Shown: positions 56,474-64,000, counted from the stretch's first letter. The stretch is DNA of 64,000 bases from Beijerinckiaceae bacterium (GCA_947475995.1 CANJNI010000019.1:1-64000); one strand, 5' to 3'. Translations and numbers: made by a program. The notes: generated from the letters alone by a model not told the origin.

Positions 56474-57403
56474 TCACGCTGCCGGAACTGGCTCCGGAGG
56501 CGCCTCCGTCGGCTTCGCAACGACCATCCGATCAAGCCACTTCAGGATTTCTGTCTGGTCAGCGCCGAAGCCGATCGCATTTTCGGCGTCGGTCCAAGCG
56601 GAGTTGGTCGCGTCCAGCAGAGGCGACGCAACGTGTCGGGTCTGCGCAAGTCGCGAGGCAATCTCGAGATTTCGGCGCACGAGGCCAAGAGGACGTCCCG
56701 ATGCATAATGACGGGTCGCCAGTTCGCGGTCGATCAAACCCGCAATGGAGGAGCCTCCAAGCTCGCGCGACAGGCGCAACAAGCCGGGCGCATCAAATCC
56801 GAACTGCTCGCCGATCCTGATCGCCTCGCTTGTCGCCAGCATCTGGGCAGCGTGTAGATAATCCGCGAGCGCACTGGCGGCCTGTGCAGACCCTGCCGTT
56901 CCGGCGCGGAAGATGCGGGTTGAGATGCAATCAAGCACCGGCTGCGCAAGAGCCACGCTCGCGTCGTCGCCGCCAACCACGAGGGTCAGTCCGCCTTCCT
57001 TCGCCTGTGTGGGCGTTCCGAATGCGGGCGCATCGACAAAACTGATTCCGCGATCAGCGAGTTCCCTGGCGATGTTCGCAGTCTCGACGGGATCTGTGAC
57101 GCCAAGGTCGACGACGACGCCCCGCTCCTTGAAGCCGTCCGCGAGGCTCTCCCATCCGAAACAGGCTTCACGCAGAGCTGCGGCTGACGGCAGGACCGTA
57201 ATGACGACATCGGAGGTCTGAGCAACCATGCGGCACGACCCCATGCCCATCGCGCCATATTCGTTGCCGAATATGCGAACGATCATGTCGTTGCAGTCGT
57301 AAGCCCCAAGCCCCGGGAAACCATTCCACAGGAGTCGCATCGCGACGCGCGACCCAAACGCGCCCAGACCAACAATTCCAACTCGAAGCGGTTCGTCGGT
57401 CAT
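56474..57403 (-). CDS. 3-hydroxyisobutyrate-dehydrogenase-like protein lacking the catalytic lysine
   Basis: A 309-residue beta-hydroxyacid-dehydrogenase-fold protein. The Rossmann motif VGIVGLGAFGS is intact near the N terminus. The substrate loop DAPVSGG of active members reads DAPAFGT, and the GQAAKIxNN helix reads AQAASALAD, so the catalytic Lys is Ser (about residue 177) and the following Asn pair is lost. It is probably a non-canonical or inactive dehydrogenase that may still bind NAD(P). ATG 57403 is used; a GTG six bases upstream is possible. It is 21 bases after the 135-residue helical protein. Confidence 0.78.
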   Translation of the reverse strand: MTDEPLRVGIVGLGAFGSRVAMRLLWNGFPGLGAYDCNDMIVRIFGNEYGAMGMGSCRMVAQTSDVVITVLPSAAALREACFGWESLADGFKERGVVVDLGVTDPVETANIARELADRGISFVDAPAFGTPTQAKEGGLTLVVGGDDASVALAQPVLDCISTRIFRAGTAGSAQAASALADYLHAAQMLATSEAIRIGEQFGFDAPGLLRLSRELGGSSIAGLIDRELATRHYASGRPLGLVRRNLEIASRLAQTRHVASPLLDATNSAWTDAENAIGFGADQTEILKWLDRMVVAKPTEAPPEPVPAA

Positions 57404-57424
57404 TCGCACTCACAGGCTCAATGA

Positions 57425-57832
57425 TTACAGCCCGCTGATCTTCAGGGATTCATCCAGCAGAAACAGATCAGTGAGCAGGGCTCTTACGTGGATGGATGCA
57501 TTGAGATTGTCAATGATCTGGGAGCCGATGTTGTGCTGCGAAAGCACGAATCTGAAAGCAGCCTGCGCCTTGCGCGCATCGTCATTCACGACGTCAAGGA
57601 AGCTCTGCACGTCCGCGGTCGCCTGGCCGCCCTTCAACCCGACCAGTTCGGGAGTCAGGGCGCGCAGGACGTCCATGGCAGCGACGGAACGCTTGAGGAG
57701 TTCACGCGCAGGTCCACCGTCTTCCTCCACCCGGCGTCCCTGCGCCGCATAGGCAAGCATGAACTCGTAGGTTTCCTCGACCGTGTCGATGGCGGCAGCG
57801 ACAACGCCGACGCCCTCATTTGCGGAGGCCAT
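57425..57832 (-). CDS. small helical protein of unknown function in the molybdoenzyme operon
   Basis: A 135-residue, probably all-helical soluble protein with no signal peptide, membrane segment or Cys. Recognisable only are amphipathic helices such as TVEETYEFMLAYAAQGRR and DDARKAQAAFRFVLSQHN. AGGGGA lies six bases before the ATG. It lies between the cytochrome b and the dehydrogenase-like gene, both on the same strand. A cytosolic assembly factor for the exported oxidoreductase is one possibility. Confidence 0.65.
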   Translation of the reverse strand: MASANEGVGVVAAAIDTVEETYEFMLAYAAQGRRVEEDGGPARELLKRSVAAMDVLRALTPELVGLKGGQATADVQSFLDVVNDDARKAQAAFRFVLSQHNIGSQIIDNLNASIHVRALLTDLFLLDESLKISGL

Positions 57833-57878
57833 ACTTTATCCCCTGAACAGGTTGTATCCGACCCACGCGATGCGGATC

Positions 57879-58556
57879 TTACTTCTTGGTCTCTGCCGGC
57901 CACCGCGACGGATCATGATGCGCCTTGTATTCCTTGCCGGAAATCCATCCGCGGAACATGGACCGCAGCAGGTGCCATTCATCCGGGCGCAGCGCAAAAT
58001 AGATATGGATCAATACCATGCTGACCATGAACATGGCCGCAAAACCGTGGATCGCGTAGATATATCCCCAGTCGGAGTCGCCGAGCCAGTAGGGATTGCG
58101 CTTCCAGAACGGCGTATCAATCTTCGTCAGCATCGCCAGACCGGTGCCGATCACCGACAGGATGAAGAATGCGACACCCAGATGATAAAGCTTCTGCAGC
58201 GCATTGTATTTGCCGGGCTTGACGGGTGCGGGCGCATCCTGGCCCATCGCGCGCTTGACGATCCGCACCCCGTTCTTGACGTCGGTCGGCGTGACCACCA
58301 TGGACATGCGGTCCTGGAAAATCACTGCGCGCACAATGTGGATCAGCACGCAGACAGCAAGCACGACGCCAGCAATCCAGTGAATGGTGAGCCACTCGAA
58401 CTTGATTCCGAAAATCGGCAAAAAGGCGGAGCCCATAAGGGCGAAAACAGATCCGGCCATGATCCAGTGATAGAGCCGGTCAACAAGCTTGTGGCGGACA
58501 ACGCGCCCGGTGTCGAGACCGGGCGCGTTGTTGTTCTTCAGTTCCGTGACAGCCAT
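57879..58556 (-). CDS. membrane b-type cytochrome (formate dehydrogenase gamma / hydrogenase cytochrome b family)
   Basis: A 225-residue integral membrane protein with four helices (about 31-49, 57-78, 122-145, 168-190). Candidate heme-b ligands are His30, His59, His73, His125, His170 and His184 in DRLYHWIMAGS, TIHWIAG, VLIHIVRA, KLYHLGV, YAIHGFA and MVLIHIYFAL. Family members take electrons from a periplasmic dehydrogenase and reduce quinone. It lies in one operon with a PaoABC-like aldehyde oxidoreductase, so it is a likely membrane partner of that enzyme. Confidence 0.88.
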   Translation of the reverse strand: MAVTELKNNNAPGLDTGRVVRHKLVDRLYHWIMAGSVFALMGSAFLPIFGIKFEWLTIHWIAGVVLAVCVLIHIVRAVIFQDRMSMVVTPTDVKNGVRIVKRAMGQDAPAPVKPGKYNALQKLYHLGVAFFILSVIGTGLAMLTKIDTPFWKRNPYWLGDSDWGYIYAIHGFAAMFMVSMVLIHIYFALRPDEWHLLRSMFRGWISGKEYKAHHDPSRWPAETKK

Positions 58557-58575
58557 TTAATGCAACTCTCGCTAT

Positions 58576-58740
58576 TCAGTGTGCTTCTTGATTCCGCTTT
58601 CCGGTCAGGAACTTCAGTGCAGCATGAACCACAATGAAGGCAGCGGCGGCGGCTACGAACCAACCAAACAGGTCCCATGAGGCCCCGATGATATTGGCGT
58701 CGCCGCCGTAGAGCGACCTCGAATAACGAAACAGTTCCAT
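58576..58740 (-). CDS. 54-residue single-helix membrane protein next to the cytochrome b
   Basis: A short gene read from ATG 58740 to TGA 58576. The product begins MELFRYSRSLYGGDANIIGA and has one strong transmembrane helix (about 25-46, FGWFVAAAAAFIVVHAAL) with a basic tail GKRNQ. It lies 8 bases after the FAD subunit gene and 19 before the cytochrome b gene, so it is tightly packed in the operon. I recognise no family; a small anchor or heme-stabilising subunit of the cytochrome b complex is inferred from position and topology. Confidence 0.7.
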   Translation of the reverse strand: MELFRYSRSLYGGDANIIGASWDLFGWFVAAAAAFIVVHAALKFLTGKRNQEAH

Positions 58741-58748
58741 TACTGACC

Positions 58749-59747
58749 TCAGGCCTTGGCTTCACGCACCGCGCGCGTGACAAGATTCGCCATCAGCGGA
58801 ATCTTGAACTGGTTGTAGTTCAGCGGACGCGCACCGCGCGTCGCCGACTGACCGGCCAGTTTCGCCAGATCCGCATTCTGCGGCTTGCCCTTGACGATCG
58901 CTTCGACCGCCTCGAGACGACGCGGAACAGCGCTGACCGCGCCGCAAACGATGCGGCAATCCTCGATCGTGCCGTTCTTGACAATCATCGCCGCAGCGAC
59001 GTTCACCAGAGCGAAGTCCCAGGCATTACGGTCGGCCACCTTCTCGAAGTAGAAGTTGGCGCCCGCAAAGGTCTTCGGCACGCGGATCGCGACCAGGACT
59101 TCTTCAGGACGGATCGACGTCAGGTGGGTGATGTCGATCTTCGGTCCAATGAAGAATTCCGAGGCGCTGAGCACGCGCTCGCCCTTCGAGCTGCGCAGCA
59201 CGAACTTCGCATCGAGAGCCGTGAAGGCCGGAGCCGTATCCGAAGGATTCACGGTGACGCAACGATCCGTATCGAACAGCGCGTGCTCGCGGTTCACGCC
59301 TTCCGGCGTATCCGCGAAGCAGGTGTTGCCGCCGGCGCGATAGCACGGCAGACCGCCGCGATAGTACCAGCAGCGGGCATCCTGAGCGACGTTGCCGCCA
59401 ACGGTGCCGACGTTACGGATCTGCGGGCTGGCCACCTTCGAGGCGGAGTCGGACAGAATCCGGTACTTCGCCTTGATGATGGGGTTGTTGGCCAGCTCGG
59501 TGAGAGTGGTCATCGGACCAATCTCGATTCCGTCCGCCGTCTCCTTCACCCCGGACATGTCCGGGAGGTTGGAGAGGTCGATCACCGCCTTCGGGCGCTT
59601 GGCGCGGTCCTTGAACCACGACAGCGAGTCGTGCGCTCCGGCCATCTTCCAGCCGTCCTTCCCGTAACGATCGAGAAGGGTGAACGCGTCTTTCAGGGTC
59701 GCAGGCCGAAACAACTCAAAGTTCGGCATCATGTCCTTGACGAGCAT
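58749..59747 (-). CDS. paoB: PaoB-like FAD/[4Fe-4S] subunit of periplasmic aldehyde oxidoreductase
   Basis: A 332-residue medium subunit of the xanthine oxidase family. FAD motifs AGAHDSLSWFK and TVGGNVAQDARC are seen. The insert after DARC contains Cys at CWYYRGGLPC, CYRAGGNTC and DTDRCVTVNPSD; four such Cys bind an extra [4Fe-4S] cluster in E. coli PaoB and in HcrB. It relays electrons between the [2Fe-2S] subunit and FAD. It has no signal of its own, so export would be with the small subunit. AGGAGA lies seven bases before the ATG. Confidence 0.9.
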   Translation of the reverse strand: MLVKDMMPNFELFRPATLKDAFTLLDRYGKDGWKMAGAHDSLSWFKDRAKRPKAVIDLSNLPDMSGVKETADGIEIGPMTTLTELANNPIIKAKYRILSDSASKVASPQIRNVGTVGGNVAQDARCWYYRGGLPCYRAGGNTCFADTPEGVNREHALFDTDRCVTVNPSDTAPAFTALDAKFVLRSSKGERVLSASEFFIGPKIDITHLTSIRPEEVLVAIRVPKTFAGANFYFEKVADRNAWDFALVNVAAAMIVKNGTIEDCRIVCGAVSAVPRRLEAVEAIVKGKPQNADLAKLAGQSATRGARPLNYNQFKIPLMANLVTRAVREAKA

Positions 59748-59759
59748 TTCGTTATCTCC

Positions 59760-62162
59760 TCAGACCGTATTGATCTGCAGCGGCTTGTGCGCCTGAGGAC
59801 GCCCGGCCAGGTGGTTGATGATCATGTCCGCCGAGACCGGCGTACGGTTAAACAGGTGACCACCCAGCGCATCAGAAATGGCGGAAGTGATCGCCGCAGC
59901 GCCCGAACCCACAACCGGTTCGCCCACGCCCTTCACACCCATCGGGTTCGAAGGATCGGCCTTTTCGACCGCAGCAGTCTTGATGTTCCGGGGAACGTCA
60001 AGCCATGACGGCGGCTTGGCCTGGTAGAGCTTGCCGGCAGCCGGCAGACCCAGCTTGGGATCGTACACGCGACGCTCGAGCGCCACCTGGCCGATGCCCA
60101 TGATGTTGCCGCCGCGCATCTGGGCCGCGAGACCCATCGGATGCAGGACGGTGCCGCAGTCAGCCACGCAGACCATTTCGTTGATGTGGATCTTGCCGGT
60201 TTCGGTATCGAGCTCGATCTCAGCCATGGTGGTGGTGAGGCCGGGCGTCAGACCGACGCGCGGGAGCGTGTCCTTCGCGACAGCAACAAGACCAGTGCCG
60301 GCGACCATCGTCAGGGCGTCGACCGTGACCGGGTTGATGTCCTTCGGGGGCTCCTTGCCCACATACTTGCCACCCAGTTCCATGGCCTTCTGCGCAGCCT
60401 GCGCGAAGGTGATGGACTTGGACGGATCGGCCTTGCTGACGACCTTCTCTTCACCGAGATCGTAATCAGCCGGCTGACCGCCGAGCATCTGGGCCGCAAT
60501 GTCGAACAGCTTGTTCTTCATGTCGACGGCAGCCACGTACATGGTACGGGACTGGGTCGAGGCCGAGAGGCTGCCCGCCTGGTTGCTGTTCCACGGCAGG
60601 CCGCGACGGCTGTCGCCGCGCTCCACAATGGAGTTCTCCCAACGCGCATTGAGCAGTTCGGCGGCCACGCGAGCCGTCGCGCCATGCGAGTGGGTGCCGA
60701 GGTTGCCGACGCCGGTGTGGATGTGCAGCTTGCCATCCGGGGTGATGCGCAGCAGACCATCGAAGCCGTTCGAACCGGCCGTGTGATAGCCCTGGCCGAT
60801 GCCGACGCCGATCAGCTTGGTGCCGACCTTCTGGCCCGACTTCTTCTTGCGCTCTTCCCAGTTGAACATCTGGGCAGCCTTTTCCGTCGCTTCCTTGAGG
60901 AACGCGCTGGTGACGGGAGCCTGGTCGGCGCCGATCTTGGACTGCGGATGCGGGCTGTTCATCAGACGGATCGCAACGCGATCGATGTTCAACGCACGAG
61001 CGGCCTTGTCGATGATGGGTTCGAGCGAAGCCGTGAACTGGTTTTCACCCGGACCGCGGAACGCGCCGACCGGCGGCGTGTTCGTCAGCACCGGAATACC
61101 GCGCCAGCGCATGGATTCAGGCTGATAGACCATCGACAGGGCGTTGCCGGCCGCGCGGAAGTCGCCGGCGCCGAGATACGGACCGTTCTCCTGCACGACG
61201 TAAAGGTCGGCGGCGAGGATCTTGCCGTCTTCCCGGAAGCCCATCTTGATGCGGGCCTGGAAGGTCGGACGGGCGCTGCCGATGGCGTATTCGTCGTCAC
61301 GCGTCAGGCGGTTCATGACCGGACGCTTCAGCTTCTTCGACATGAGGGCTGCAACCGCCATGTTCGGATAGCCGCCGATCTTCGAACCGAAGCCGCCGCC
61401 GCAGAATTCCGCAATCATCACGAGATCTTCCGGCTTGATGCCGACGAAACGCGCGATGTTCGGAACAGCCGCCGTGTGGCTCTGGTTGGAGACGTGCAGG
61501 AAGCACTTGTCGCCCTGCCAGTAAGCGAAGGTCGTGCGGGGCTCCATCGAGTGATGGGGATGGCCGCCGGCCACGAACGTCTCGTCGACGACGAGCTTGG
61601 AAGCCTTGAAGCCGGCTTCGACATCGCCGTACTTCCACTCTTCCGCGGGCTTGCCCATCGGGAGCTTGTCGTCACCCGAGGCGGCAAAGTCGGCGGCATC
61701 CCACTTGGCGACCTGCAGGTTGATCTGCGCGCCGGCCACGTTGCCGTTCGAACGAGCGTTCGGACCGCCCGGGAAAAGGCTTTCCAGCGGATCGGTCACG
61801 TGCGGAAGCATTTCGAAGTCGATCTTGATCGCCTCGATCGCCTCGGCGCAGAGCAATTCGCTCTCTGCAGCCACAGCCAGGATCGGCTCACCGACGAAGA
61901 AGGTTTCGTCCTTGGCGAGGATCGGCGGCTGGGGCGGCGGGAACTGCGGCACTTCGTCGGCCATCAGCACGCCGAGCACACCCTTGATCTTGAGGGCGGC
62001 GGACGTGTCGATGCGGCGAATGCGAGCATGCGGGACGGGGCTCGTCAGCAGCTTGCAGAAAACCATGCCTTCGGCGCGGAAGTCCTCGGCATATTTCGCG
62101 GCGCCGGTGACGCGCGCTTCCATATCCAGGGGAATAAAGTTTTGTCCGACCAGCTTGGCCAT
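59760..62162 (-). CDS. paoC: PaoC-like molybdenum-cofactor subunit of periplasmic aldehyde oxidoreductase
   Basis: An 800-residue catalytic subunit of the xanthine oxidase family that oxidises an aldehyde to an acid at Mo. N-terminal RVTGAAKYAEDF, the Moco loops EFCGGGFGSKIG and GAFRGPGENQ, and the active-site Glu748 in GVKGVGEPVVGSG are intact. No signal peptide is present, as in PaoC, which crosses the membrane by riding on the Tat-bearing small subunit. It starts one base after paoA and ends 12 bases before paoB. The gene order is small-large-medium, unlike E. coli paoABC (small-medium-large). Confidence 0.92.
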   Translation of the reverse strand: MAKLVGQNFIPLDMEARVTGAAKYAEDFRAEGMVFCKLLTSPVPHARIRRIDTSAALKIKGVLGVLMADEVPQFPPPQPPILAKDETFFVGEPILAVAAESELLCAEAIEAIKIDFEMLPHVTDPLESLFPGGPNARSNGNVAGAQINLQVAKWDAADFAASGDDKLPMGKPAEEWKYGDVEAGFKASKLVVDETFVAGGHPHHSMEPRTTFAYWQGDKCFLHVSNQSHTAAVPNIARFVGIKPEDLVMIAEFCGGGFGSKIGGYPNMAVAALMSKKLKRPVMNRLTRDDEYAIGSARPTFQARIKMGFREDGKILAADLYVVQENGPYLGAGDFRAAGNALSMVYQPESMRWRGIPVLTNTPPVGAFRGPGENQFTASLEPIIDKAARALNIDRVAIRLMNSPHPQSKIGADQAPVTSAFLKEATEKAAQMFNWEERKKKSGQKVGTKLIGVGIGQGYHTAGSNGFDGLLRITPDGKLHIHTGVGNLGTHSHGATARVAAELLNARWENSIVERGDSRRGLPWNSNQAGSLSASTQSRTMYVAAVDMKNKLFDIAAQMLGGQPADYDLGEEKVVSKADPSKSITFAQAAQKAMELGGKYVGKEPPKDINPVTVDALTMVAGTGLVAVAKDTLPRVGLTPGLTTTMAEIELDTETGKIHINEMVCVADCGTVLHPMGLAAQMRGGNIMGIGQVALERRVYDPKLGLPAAGKLYQAKPPSWLDVPRNIKTAAVEKADPSNPMGVKGVGEPVVGSGAAAITSAISDALGGHLFNRTPVSADMIINHLAGRPQAHKPLQINTV

Positions 62163-62163
62163 T

Positions 62164-62817
62164 TCAAGCCTCCTTCGAAGCGCGCATGACCGCGTTCAGG
62201 TAGTGGTTGTAAGCTCCGCAACGGCAGAGGTTGCCCGACAGGGCCACCATCACTTCGTCTTCGGTCGGCTTGGCGTTCTGGTTGAGCAGAGCGACGGCGG
62301 TGACGATCTGGCCCGGGGTGCAGAAGCCGCACTGCGGGGCGAGCTCTTCCATCATGGCCTTCTGGACCTTGTGGAGCTGGCCGTTCGGGCCGGCGATGCC
62401 TTCAATCGTGACCACCTTCTTGCCGCGGACGCGCTGCGTCAGCGTGGTGCAGGAATAGGTCGCGACGCCGTCCACCAGGACGGTGCAGTTGCCGCACTCG
62501 GAATGGTCGCAGCCGATCTTGGTGCCGGTGAGGCCGAGCTTGTAGCGCAGGGTCTGGACCAGCGTCTCCTGCGGCAGCACGTCGACGGTGCGATCGTTGC
62601 CGTTGACGTTGAGACGCACCATGCGCTCGACGGCGCCGGCGGTCTGGGCAGCAGCTTCCGTGGAACGGCCGGCGACGACATAACCCGTCGACGAAACCGC
62701 AACACCCGAAGCTACCACGCCTTTAATGACATCACGCCGCGATGCACGCAGGCCGGTCTCTCCGGCCTCGTGGTCGTGAGCGTGCTGACATGTCGTATGT
62801 GTATCGTGTTCTGACAT
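62164..62817 (-). CDS. paoA: PaoA-like [2Fe-2S] subunit with Tat signal and a His-rich N terminus
   Basis: A 217-residue small subunit. Residues 1-20 are rich in His (4, 7, 12, 14, 16) with Cys10, then a Tat signal (RASRRDVIKGVVASG, Arg27-Arg28). Two [2Fe-2S] sets follow: Cys103/108/111/123 (plant type) and Cys163/166/198/200 (CGFC and CRC). The Tat signal places the whole oxidoreductase in the periplasm. The His-rich extension before the twin arginines is unusual and could bind metal in the cytosol before export. ATG 62817 follows GAGAGGG. Confidence 0.9.
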   Translation of the reverse strand: MSEHDTHTTCQHAHDHEAGETGLRASRRDVIKGVVASGVAVSSTGYVVAGRSTEAAAQTAGAVERMVRLNVNGNDRTVDVLPQETLVQTLRYKLGLTGTKIGCDHSECGNCTVLVDGVATYSCTTLTQRVRGKKVVTIEGIAGPNGQLHKVQKAMMEELAPQCGFCTPGQIVTAVALLNQNAKPTEDEVMVALSGNLCRCGAYNHYLNAVMRASKEA

Positions 62818-63037
62818 GAGCGCCCTCTCAACAAGGTGGACGAGCAGTCGCACCGACTGGTGTTCGTTCCCGCCCAACCAAAAATGTTGTCACTGTAAAG
62901 AACCATAGCGCTCCGCCAAACTCAATAGGTCTGGATGGCAGTTCGCTACAAATTCTCGTCACCATATTGCTGCAATGCAAATCAAATGCATTACAAACAA
63001 TTCTTTCAGAGCCCGGCACGATGCGACCGCAAGAATC
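62818..63037. promoter_or_regulatory. AT-rich leader of the molybdoenzyme operon
   Basis: A 220-base spacer between the Sel1 gene and paoA, clearly AT-richer than the surroundings. It contains a perfect dyad AATGCA-N7-TGCATT (62974-62992) about 155 bases upstream of the paoA start, a candidate operator. I cannot fix a -35/-10 pair. Confidence 0.35.
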
Positions 63038-63547
63038 TCACGGTTTGCGAAGGCCGAACTTCAATCTCATATCGTCGATCATATGATAGCTCTCCCGCAT
63101 GTCCGCTTCGGAGACATATGATATAGCCATATCTCGACAAAACTGTCCGTCGGGCTGGCCGAAGTCCTGCGCAATCTGGCACCAGGCCAGCGCGTGAATG
63201 TAACTTTGCGGAACCCCCGTTCCGTAAAGATACAACAGCCCCAGCATCAACTGGCCTTCGGGCTGCCCCTGGTCGGCGGCGCGCTGGAACCACTTGGCGG
63301 CGGCGGCATTGTCGGCCGCCGTCCCCAGACCCTTGTGGAACATGAAGCCGATCCCCGCCTCGGCCCGGGCATCGTGGTCCTCGGCCAGCGGCGTCCAGGC
63401 TTCGAAAGCCGTCTTGAAGTCCCCTGTATTGAACGCCGTCAAGCCTCGCCCGAACTCCTTGTCGCGTTGAGCGTCCGTGGCTGCATGGCCGATGCTCGCA
63501 ACGGCCATGACCAAAAGAGCGATGAGTGCAGCCCTGGGCCGAATCAT
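63038..63547 (-). CDS. secreted Sel1-repeat protein
   Basis: A 169-residue exported protein. Signal peptide ALIALLVMAVASIGHAA ends near residue 23. Two or three Sel1/TPR-like repeats follow (ARAEAGIGFMFHKGLGT and EGQLMLGLLYLYGTGVPQ with paired helices), then a C-terminal helix containing two Cys. Such repeats mediate protein contacts. ATG 63547 gives a proper signal peptide; the longer frame overlaps the cytochrome gene. It lies between the edge cytochrome and the aldehyde oxidoreductase and may help assemble them. Confidence 0.82.
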   Translation of the reverse strand: MIRPRAALIALLVMAVASIGHAATDAQRDKEFGRGLTAFNTGDFKTAFEAWTPLAEDHDARAEAGIGFMFHKGLGTAADNAAAAKWFQRAADQGQPEGQLMLGLLYLYGTGVPQSYIHALAWCQIAQDFGQPDGQFCRDMAISYVSEADMRESYHMIDDMRLKFGLRKP

Positions 63548-63587
63548 TTGCCCGTTGCTCCCGTGCGGCGTCCTGACGCGGGTGACA

Positions 63588-64000
63588 TTAATCCACTTTC
63601 GCCGTTCTCGGGAAGGGGGTGAATCCATCCCGGTTCGGCATCTGGACCTTGGGCAGGGTCTGGGCGTCCATCACCTCGTCGGCCTTGATGATGCCATTCA
63701 GGTTGAAGATGTAGGCCGAAACCGCATAGATCTCGTCGCTGGTCAGCGACTTCGGTTCGTTCCACGGCATTGCGCGGCGGACATAATCGAAGAACGTCGT
63801 CGGATAAGGCCAGAAGCTGCCGACCGTCTTCAATGCGGGCTTGTCGCCGGGCAACGAGCCCTGCCCGCCCACCAGCACGTCGTTCGGGCGACCGGCGCCC
63901 TTTTCACCGTGGCAGGCCTGACATTTGGCGGCATAGACCGCCTCGCCTTGCTGCACAGTGCCCTTGCCGGACGGAAGGCCGACGCCGTCCGGGCCGACGC
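63588..64000 (-). CDS. c-type cytochrome (partial at window edge)
   Basis: The 3' part of a cytochrome gene whose start lies beyond the window. The visible 136 codons include heme motif CQACHGEKGAGRPND and the downstream VRRAMPWNEPKSLTSDEIYAVSAYIFNLNG, where Met in the AMPW segment is the likely axial ligand. The upstream VGPDGVGLPSGKGT linker suggests a second domain or longer N terminus. It is on the same strand as the aldehyde oxidoreductase operon, 40 bases before the Sel1 gene, and could be an electron acceptor for it. Confidence 0.87.
   Translation of the reverse strand, partial: VGPDGVGLPSGKGTVQQGEAVYAAKCQACHGEKGAGRPNDVLVGGQGSLPGDKPALKTVGSFWPYPTTFFDYVRRAMPWNEPKSLTSDEIYAVSAYIFNLNGIIKADEVMDAQTLPKVQMPNRDGFTPFPRTAKVD

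Noticed and set aside
60141-62189. A 682-codon plus-strand frame over paoC
   Set aside because: Same antisense artefact; the opposite strand encodes a complete molybdoenzyme subunit.

Overview
The window reads as one contiguous chromosomal segment of a high-GC alphaproteobacterium. The order nuoA-N, birA, RNase J, mce, DUF1467, and the ATGA stop/start overlaps, are typical of Hyphomicrobiales. Two small extra membrane ORFs inside nuo and a large periplasmic PQQ/molybdenum oxidation island suggest a Beijerinckiaceae/Methylobacteriaceae-like, methylotroph-related lineage. That placement is inference; the window has no rRNA. I found no insertion sequence, phage, CRISPR array or origin.

Layout. 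37-18056 (minus strand): tRNA-Lys, then a complete 14-subunit respiratory complex I operon (nuoA to nuoN) whose 3' end continues into birA, an RNase J gene, methylmalonyl-CoA epimerase and a DUF1467 membrane protein. 18252-19387: a split two-gene chromate transporter. 19483-28638: a myo-inositol catabolic locus, with an RpiR-type regulator divergent from iolC-iolD-iolE-iolB-mmsA-iolG; the divergent spacer holds a regular TTCC/GGAA/TTCC half-site array. 28758-34829: cell-envelope genes (extensin-like, L,D-transpeptidase) and a giant secreted repeat protein gene broken by a frameshift and an amber codon. 35267-40307: tRNA-Asp, a ClpP-like periplasmic protease, an unusual cytochrome P450 with an orphan Tat-exported binding protein, nadC, and a racemase-like protein without catalytic cysteines.

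40358-49250 is an aromatic-catabolism locus. A divergent Rieske oxygenase (+) faces a five-gene minus operon (PDR-type reductase, Gfo/Idh dehydrogenase, MarR, EutA-like reactivase, cupin). The oxygenase/reductase/Gfo-Idh trio resembles phthalate 4,5-dioxygenase systems. A hydroxycinnamoyl-CoA hydratase-lyase-like enzyme and an extradiol-type dioxygenase lie next to it. Two identical TTAG-N4-CTAA palindromes sit in the divergent promoter region.

49996-64000 is the most striking part. Two tandem PQQ alcohol dehydrogenases carry the extra aspartate associated with lanthanide use, and are followed by a c-type cytochrome and two unknown secreted proteins. They converge on a minus-strand operon that encodes a c-type cytochrome, a Sel1 protein, a PaoABC-like periplasmic molybdenum aldehyde oxidoreductase, a previously uncalled 54-residue membrane protein, a four-helix b-type cytochrome, a small helical protein, a 3-hydroxyisobutyrate-dehydrogenase-like protein lacking its catalytic lysine, and a secreted pentapeptide-repeat protein. 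I infer a periplasmic alcohol -> aldehyde -> acid oxidation chain with its own electron-transfer proteins, probably including a membrane route from the molybdoenzyme to quinone.
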